From NCBI RefSeq assembly GCF_030009775.1, contig NZ_JASCTH010000010.1, forward strand, positions 62,001-126,000: a stretch of DNA of 64,000 nt, written 5' to 3'. Below the pieces are notes generated by a model that had not been told where the DNA came from, ran no database searches, and worked only from the letters and a program-made list of their open reading frames with translations. Positions 60,463 through 64,000 of the stretch are shown one piece after another. Source of the DNA: Actinoplanes sandaracinus. Its GTDB lineage: Bacteria; Actinomycetota; Actinomycetes; Mycobacteriales; Micromonosporaceae. Each line of letters begins with the position of its first letter. Position 1 is the stretch's first letter. Made by a program: the position numbers and the translations under genes.

Positions 60463-61079
60463 CGGCCGGGCTGGTCGCCGGGTTCCTGGTAGCGGTCTTT
60501 CCGATGATCGCCACGCCAGGAGCCAGTTTCACCCTGCTGGTCCGGCACGTGACCGGCGGCGCGGGCGCGCCGGCCGCCGTGCCGGTGATCCTCGGGACCG
60601 TCACCGGGTTGCAGGTCCACGCCACGCTGGCCGCGGCCGGGCTGTCCGCCGTGATCCTGCACGCGGGGTGGGCGTTCACCGCGCTGCGGATCGCCGGGGC
60701 GGCCTATCTGATCGGGCTGGGCCTGTGGACCTGGCGTGCCGCGGGAGCCTCCGGCCGCACCGTGGAACGTGCCCCGGCGCAGGTGGCCGGCCGTGGCGCC
60801 TTCCTGCAGGCGTTGCTCGGCAACGTTCTCAACCCGAAAGCGGCGCTGATCTTCGTGACCCTGGTGCCGCAGTTCGTGCACCCCGGCCGGGCACTGTGGC
60901 CCCAGATCCTGACGCTGGCGCTGGCGCAGTCCCTGCTGGTCGCCGTCTGGTTGGGCGGCTGGGCCGTCGTGATCACCCGGGCCGGGCCCGCCCGGCTCAC
61001 CGCCCGCTTCACGCGCACGATGCGGCGGATCACCGCCGCCACCCTTATCACCCTGGGGGTACGGACGGCGCTGAGCTGA
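60459..61079 (+). CDS. LysE/RhtB-family amino-acid exporter
   Basis: 206 residues, six membrane helices. Signatures MIATPGASFTLLVRHVTGG near the N-terminus and FLQALLGNVLNPKAALIFVTLVPQFV in the middle are typical of LysE/RhtB proteins. GTG 60459 overlaps the phosphodiesterase stop (GTGA), so the pair is co-translated. The exported compound is unknown. Confidence 0.91.
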   Translation: MTAGLVAGFLVAVFPMIATPGASFTLLVRHVTGGAGAPAAVPVILGTVTGLQVHATLAAAGLSAVILHAGWAFTALRIAGAAYLIGLGLWTWRAAGASGRTVERAPAQVAGRGAFLQALLGNVLNPKAALIFVTLVPQFVHPGRALWPQILTLALAQSLLVAVWLGGWAVVITRAGPARLTARFTRTMRRITAATLITLGVRTALS

Positions 61080-61170
61080 ACGGTTTCGCCCGCCATCACG
61101 GCGGCGGGTCGAAAACCGGGCGGCGCTGAGTTGAACGGTTTCGCCCGCCATCACGGCGGCGGGTCGAAAA
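61067..61170. terminator. Duplicated terminator-like hairpin (55-bp tandem duplication)
   Basis: A 49-bp sequence at 61067-61115 is repeated at 61122-61170 with one mismatch (GAGCTG versus GAGTTG), period 55. Each copy has CCCGCC...GGCGGG flanked by TTTCG/CGAAA, a bidirectional terminator shape. The first copy includes the LysE stop; the second covers the last codons of the opposing kinase gene, so the duplication also copied the FDPPP-stop end of that gene. Confidence 0.75.
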
Positions 61171-61648
61171 GCTCCAGCTCAGGCGGGGTCGGCCGGTGCT
61201 GGCGGAAGAACTCCCAGGCCTGCTCGAACTCGTCCGCGCCGATCCGGAAAGCGCCGGCCGGCAGTGCCGCGTTCCGCCGCGCGATCCTGGCGAGCAGCTC
61301 CTCTTTCGACGGTTCGAGCAGGCACAGCACCACCCGGGCGCCGATCTGCCGGGCCTCGGTGCGGTAGCGGTCACGTTCCTCCCGGGCCCAGAGCCCCCAG
61401 TCGAGCACGACGTTGCGGCCCATCGACAGCACCCGTAGCGCGGTCGCCCACTGGAGTGACTCCATCCGGTCCCGCAGCAGGTCCAGCTCGGACTCGGCGA
61501 GCTCCGGATGCAGCCATCGGAGCCATTCGTCGGCGGTCAGCCGCAGGGCCCCGTGCCGCTCCTCCAGCTCCCGCGCCAGTGTCGTCTTGCCACTGCCCGG
61601 CAGACCGCACGTCAGAAAGAGGACCGCCGGCTCACTCACGCCGCACAT
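61151..61648 (-). CDS. Small P-loop kinase (AAA_33-type)
   Basis: 165 residues. Walker A GLPGSGKTTLA at about 15-25, LTADEWLRWL, a lid-like NVVLDWGLWAREERDRYR, then a helical C-terminus ending FDPPP. This is the fold of small nucleoside or antibiotic kinases such as chloramphenicol phosphotransferase-like proteins. ATG 61648 or GTG 61639 could start it; neither has a clear ribosome-binding site. The substrate is unknown. Confidence 0.85.
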   Translation of the reverse strand: MCGVSEPAVLFLTCGLPGSGKTTLARELEERHGALRLTADEWLRWLHPELAESELDLLRDRMESLQWATALRVLSMGRNVVLDWGLWAREERDRYRTEARQIGARVVLCLLEPSKEELLARIARRNAALPAGAFRIGADEFEQAWEFFRQHRPTPPELELFDPPP

Positions 61649-61867
61649 CGTAGGGCGAGGCCCGGTCAGTGCTCGTTCCGGCGCGGCAGCCGGCGGAGGC
61701 GAGACGCACGACCCCGTGCCGCGGAGGTGAGGGCCACGACCCGGCGTGACGAAGGCGCGGTGCACGACCCGGTGCTGCGGCGGGGTCTGGCTGGGCCCCT
61801 ACCCCCGGGGGGTGTTCTAGCGGCTCGGAAGTGGGATGGGTGCGGGACCACCGCGGGGTCCTCTCGG

Positions 61868-62173
61868 TCATCGGCGGGCCGGGAAGAGGGTGAGTTGCTC
61901 GCTGAGCGAAAGGCCGACGGCCTCGTCGGCGCCCTGGCGCCGCAGGCAGCGGCGGCAGGTCACCGGGGCGGTGGTGGGACGCAGAGCGGCGAGCTCGCCG
62001 CCGCTGACCCCGACGTGACACAGCGGAGCCGGCACCTCGAACTCACCGAGCCATCGCACGGTCGCGACCGCGTGGACCGCGCTGCCGCCGCGCACGAACG
62101 CGTTGTGACCCGCGAAATCGGCCACGGCACGCGCCACGACGGCGGCGAGGAGGTCACCAGCGGAAGCTGTCAC
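61868..62173 (-). CDS. Hypothetical protein with a CxxC motif
   Basis: 101 residues with coherent codon bias: a helical start (AGDLLAAVVARAVADFAGHNAFVRGG), then VPAPLCHVG and TCRRCLRR, which could bind zinc with the upstream Cys and His. I do not recognise the family. GTG 62173 is the start used. Neighbours give no functional hint. Confidence 0.5.
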   Translation of the reverse strand: MTASAGDLLAAVVARAVADFAGHNAFVRGGSAVHAVATVRWLGEFEVPAPLCHVGVSGGELAALRPTTAPVTCRRCLRRQGADEAVGLSLSEQLTLFPARR

Positions 62174-62328
62174 GCCGACATCGTGCCTCCGGGGTATGAC
62201 ACTTTCGCCGTCCCGGCGATCGGAACCGCAGCGACCGTGGCGTCATGCGGTCGGCCGGGCAAGGCGCGATCACACGGCCCGGGTGGGCGCCGGGCTCTCG
62301 CCGTCGCGGGGCCGATTCCGCGCCGGGC

Positions 62329-63192
62329 TCACGCCGTCACGGGGATGGTCCGCGCCGGCGCCGGGCCTGCGGCGCCGTGGACCGCCCCCGCGCTGGCGAC
62401 GATCACGAGGGCGACGGCCAGCAGTTCCAGCGGGGTGAGCCGCTGGTCGAGGACGGCGAAGCCGGCGAGCACGGCGACGGCCGGCCCCAGGCTCATCAGC
62501 ACGGCGAACGTCGACGTCGGGATCCGCCGCAGCGCCAGCAGCTCGAACGTGTACGGCACCACCGACGACATGGTCGCCACGACGGCGCCGAGGCCGAGGA
62601 CGACCGGGTCCAGCAGGGCGGCGCCGGCGTCGACCACGCCCAGCGGCAGCGTGAGCACCGCGCTGACGGCCATCGCGAGGGCGAGCCCGTCGGCCTTCGG
62701 GAAGCGGCGGCCGGTGCGGGCGCTGAACACGATGTACGCCGCCCACATCAGGCCCGCGGCCAGCGCGAAGCCCGCCCCGGCGAGGTTGAGCCGGTCGAAG
62801 CCCTGGTAGCCCAGCAGCATCACTCCGGCCAGCGCGAGCGCCGCCCACAGCCAGCTCACCGCCCGGCGAGCGGTGAGCACCGACAGAGTCAGCGGGCCGA
62901 GCACTTCGAGGGTGACCGCCGGGCCGAGCGGAATCCGGTCGATGGCCTGGTAGAACAGCGTGTTCATGCCGGCCATCGCGGCCCCGAGCCCGGCGACCGC
63001 GAGCCAGTCGTCGCGCCGGTGACCGCGCAGCCGCGGCCGGCACACCAGCAGCAGCACGATCGCGGCGATCGTGAGCCGCAGCGTGACGACCCCGGCCGCC
63101 CCGGCACGCGGGAACAGCAGCGCCGCCACCGCCGACCCGAACTGCACCGACAGGGCGGCGCCGAGGACCAGTCCGCTACCCATCGACGTCAC
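62329..63192 (-). CDS. EamA/DMT-family exporter (RhtA-like)
   Basis: 287 residues, ten membrane helices in two EamA repeats. GPAVTLEVLGPLTLSVL and SSVVPYTFELLALRRIPTSTFAVLMSLGPAVA are strong RhtA signatures (threonine/homoserine exporter group). The start is GTG 63192. It is divergent from a LysR gene 70 bp away that probably regulates it. Confidence 0.92.
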   Translation of the reverse strand: MTSMGSGLVLGAALSVQFGSAVAALLFPRAGAAGVVTLRLTIAAIVLLLVCRPRLRGHRRDDWLAVAGLGAAMAGMNTLFYQAIDRIPLGPAVTLEVLGPLTLSVLTARRAVSWLWAALALAGVMLLGYQGFDRLNLAGAGFALAAGLMWAAYIVFSARTGRRFPKADGLALAMAVSAVLTLPLGVVDAGAALLDPVVLGLGAVVATMSSVVPYTFELLALRRIPTSTFAVLMSLGPAVAVLAGFAVLDQRLTPLELLAVALVIVASAGAVHGAAGPAPARTIPVTA

Positions 63193-63262
63193 GGCCCGAC
63201 GCTAACCGGCCGGTGATCCGGCGTGGAAATGCCAGAACCGGCTGTGGTTATGCTCGCCGGTC

Positions 63263-64000
63263 ATGACCGTCGAGTTGCGGCACCTCCGCGCGTTCCTGGC
63301 GATCGCCGCCGAGGGCAGCATCACCCGCGCGGCGGTCCGGCTGCACGTGACGCAGCCCGCCCTGTCGCGCACTCTCCGGCAGTTGGAGACCCACCTCGGC
63401 GTCGGTCTGGCCGACCGCTCGACCCACCATCTGCGGCTCACCCCGGCGGGCATCGCGTTCCGGGACCGCGCGGCCGCCGCGGTGGCGGCCGTCGACGACG
63501 TCCTCGACCCGGCGCGGGCCGGCGCCGGGCCGCTGCGCCTGGGGCACGCCTGGTCGGCGCTGGGCGAGCACACCGGCCGCCTGCTGCGGGCCTGGGACCG
63601 GACCCACCCGGACATCCCGCTGCGCCTGCTCCGGGTCGATGACCGCACAGGAGGTCTGAGCAGCGGAAAGACCGACGCCGCCATACTTCGCGACCCGGGC
63701 CGGATCGCGGGCGCGCAGACCGAACTGCTGGTCACCGAGGCGCGGGTGGCCGCCGTGCCGGCCGACAGCGATCTCGCCCGCCGTCCCCGCGTCGCCCTCG
63801 CCGACCTGGCCGGATGGCCCATCGCGATCAACACGGTGACGGGCACCACCGGCCTGGACCTCTGGCCGGCGGACGCCGCGCCGGCCGGCACGGTCGAGGT
63901 GGCCAACACCGACGACTGGCTCGCCGCCGTGACGGCCGGGCGCGCGGTCGGCGTCACCAGCGTCGCGACCGCCGCCATGTACCCGCATCCGGCGGTCACC
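63263..64000 (+). CDS. LysR-family transcriptional regulator (C-terminus beyond the window)
   Basis: 246 residues are visible without a stop. The N-terminal winged HTH (LRHLRAFLAIAAEGSITRAAVRLHVTQPALSRTLRQLE, about 5-42) is unmistakable; most of the effector domain is present. ATG 63263. Divergent from the RhtA-like exporter, its probable target. Confidence 0.93.
   Translation, partial: MTVELRHLRAFLAIAAEGSITRAAVRLHVTQPALSRTLRQLETHLGVGLADRSTHHLRLTPAGIAFRDRAAAAVAAVDDVLDPARAGAGPLRLGHAWSALGEHTGRLLRAWDRTHPDIPLRLLRVDDRTGGLSSGKTDAAILRDPGRIAGAQTELLVTEARVAAVPADSDLARRPRVALADLAGWPIAINTVTGTTGLDLWPADAAPAGTVEVANTDDWLAAVTAGRAVGVTSVATAAMYPHPAVT

Overview
This is a contiguous stretch of a very high-GC actinobacterial chromosome. 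Third codon positions are almost always G or C, GTG and TTG starts are common, many genes overlap by the 4-base ATGA/GTGA arrangement, and regulator families are dense (LysR, TetR, MarR, LacI, NarL-type two-component pairs). Gene content fits Micromonosporaceae, perhaps an Actinoplanes relative; that placement is inference. No rRNA, tRNA, CRISPR array, transposase or phage gene was seen.

Layout. 1-11 kb: regulator/transporter/enzyme genes, a half-size ABC exporter with a divergent TetR, and a sensor kinase-response regulator-hydrolase cluster. 11-16 kb: a decayed PH-domain gene, a ferredoxin-type glutamate-synthase homologue, a GAF-SpoIIE phosphatase and an M23 peptidase. 16.3-23.8 kb: a two-unit accessory module, the most interesting part of the window. 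Each unit pairs a minus-strand protein carrying a nucleoside-phosphorylase-superfamily (PNP) domain with a divergent plus-strand protein carrying a macro domain behind an N-terminal helical/HTH-like region. In unit A a four-helix membrane part and the PNP domain are one polypeptide. In unit B they are two adjacent proteins, and the C-terminus of the membrane protein and the N-terminus of the PNP protein carry the same ~29-residue Gly/Asn-rich motif, aligned without gaps. This resembles the amyloid-type signalling motifs that couple neighbouring immune proteins in bacteria and fungi. PNP-superfamily effectors are known to destroy ATP in Detocs and related phage defences, so I propose a membrane-coupled nucleotide-depletion system controlled by macro-domain proteins.

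24-28 kb: a TetR-controlled agmatine/putrescine operon (N-carbamoylputrescine amidase, agmatine deiminase, putrescine-oxidase-like flavoenzyme). 28-31 kb: a multicopper oxidase lipoprotein downstream of a two-component pair. 31-39 kb: CNNM/CBS membrane proteins, azoreductase/MarR with twin palindromic operators, LacI, a phosphotransferase. 39-43 kb: an ABC-2 exporter divergent from a DesKR-like pair. 43-55 kb: CAP protein, Nudix hydrolase, a ChvE/Xyl-type sugar ABC operon, P450 and a DUF1772-like protein, interspersed with many tandem repeats and broken genes. 55-64 kb: TetR/SDR pair, SGNH hydrolase, CGNR regulator, phosphodiesterase/LysE pair, a small P-loop kinase, an EamA exporter and a LysR gene that runs off the right end.

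Other general features: divergent regulator/target pairs with visible dyad operators (5999, 24500, 35647/35675, 53397, 57051), three probable pseudogenes (11.2, 36.3 and 54.1 kb), and an unusual concentration of minisatellites between 38.7 and 54.9 kb.
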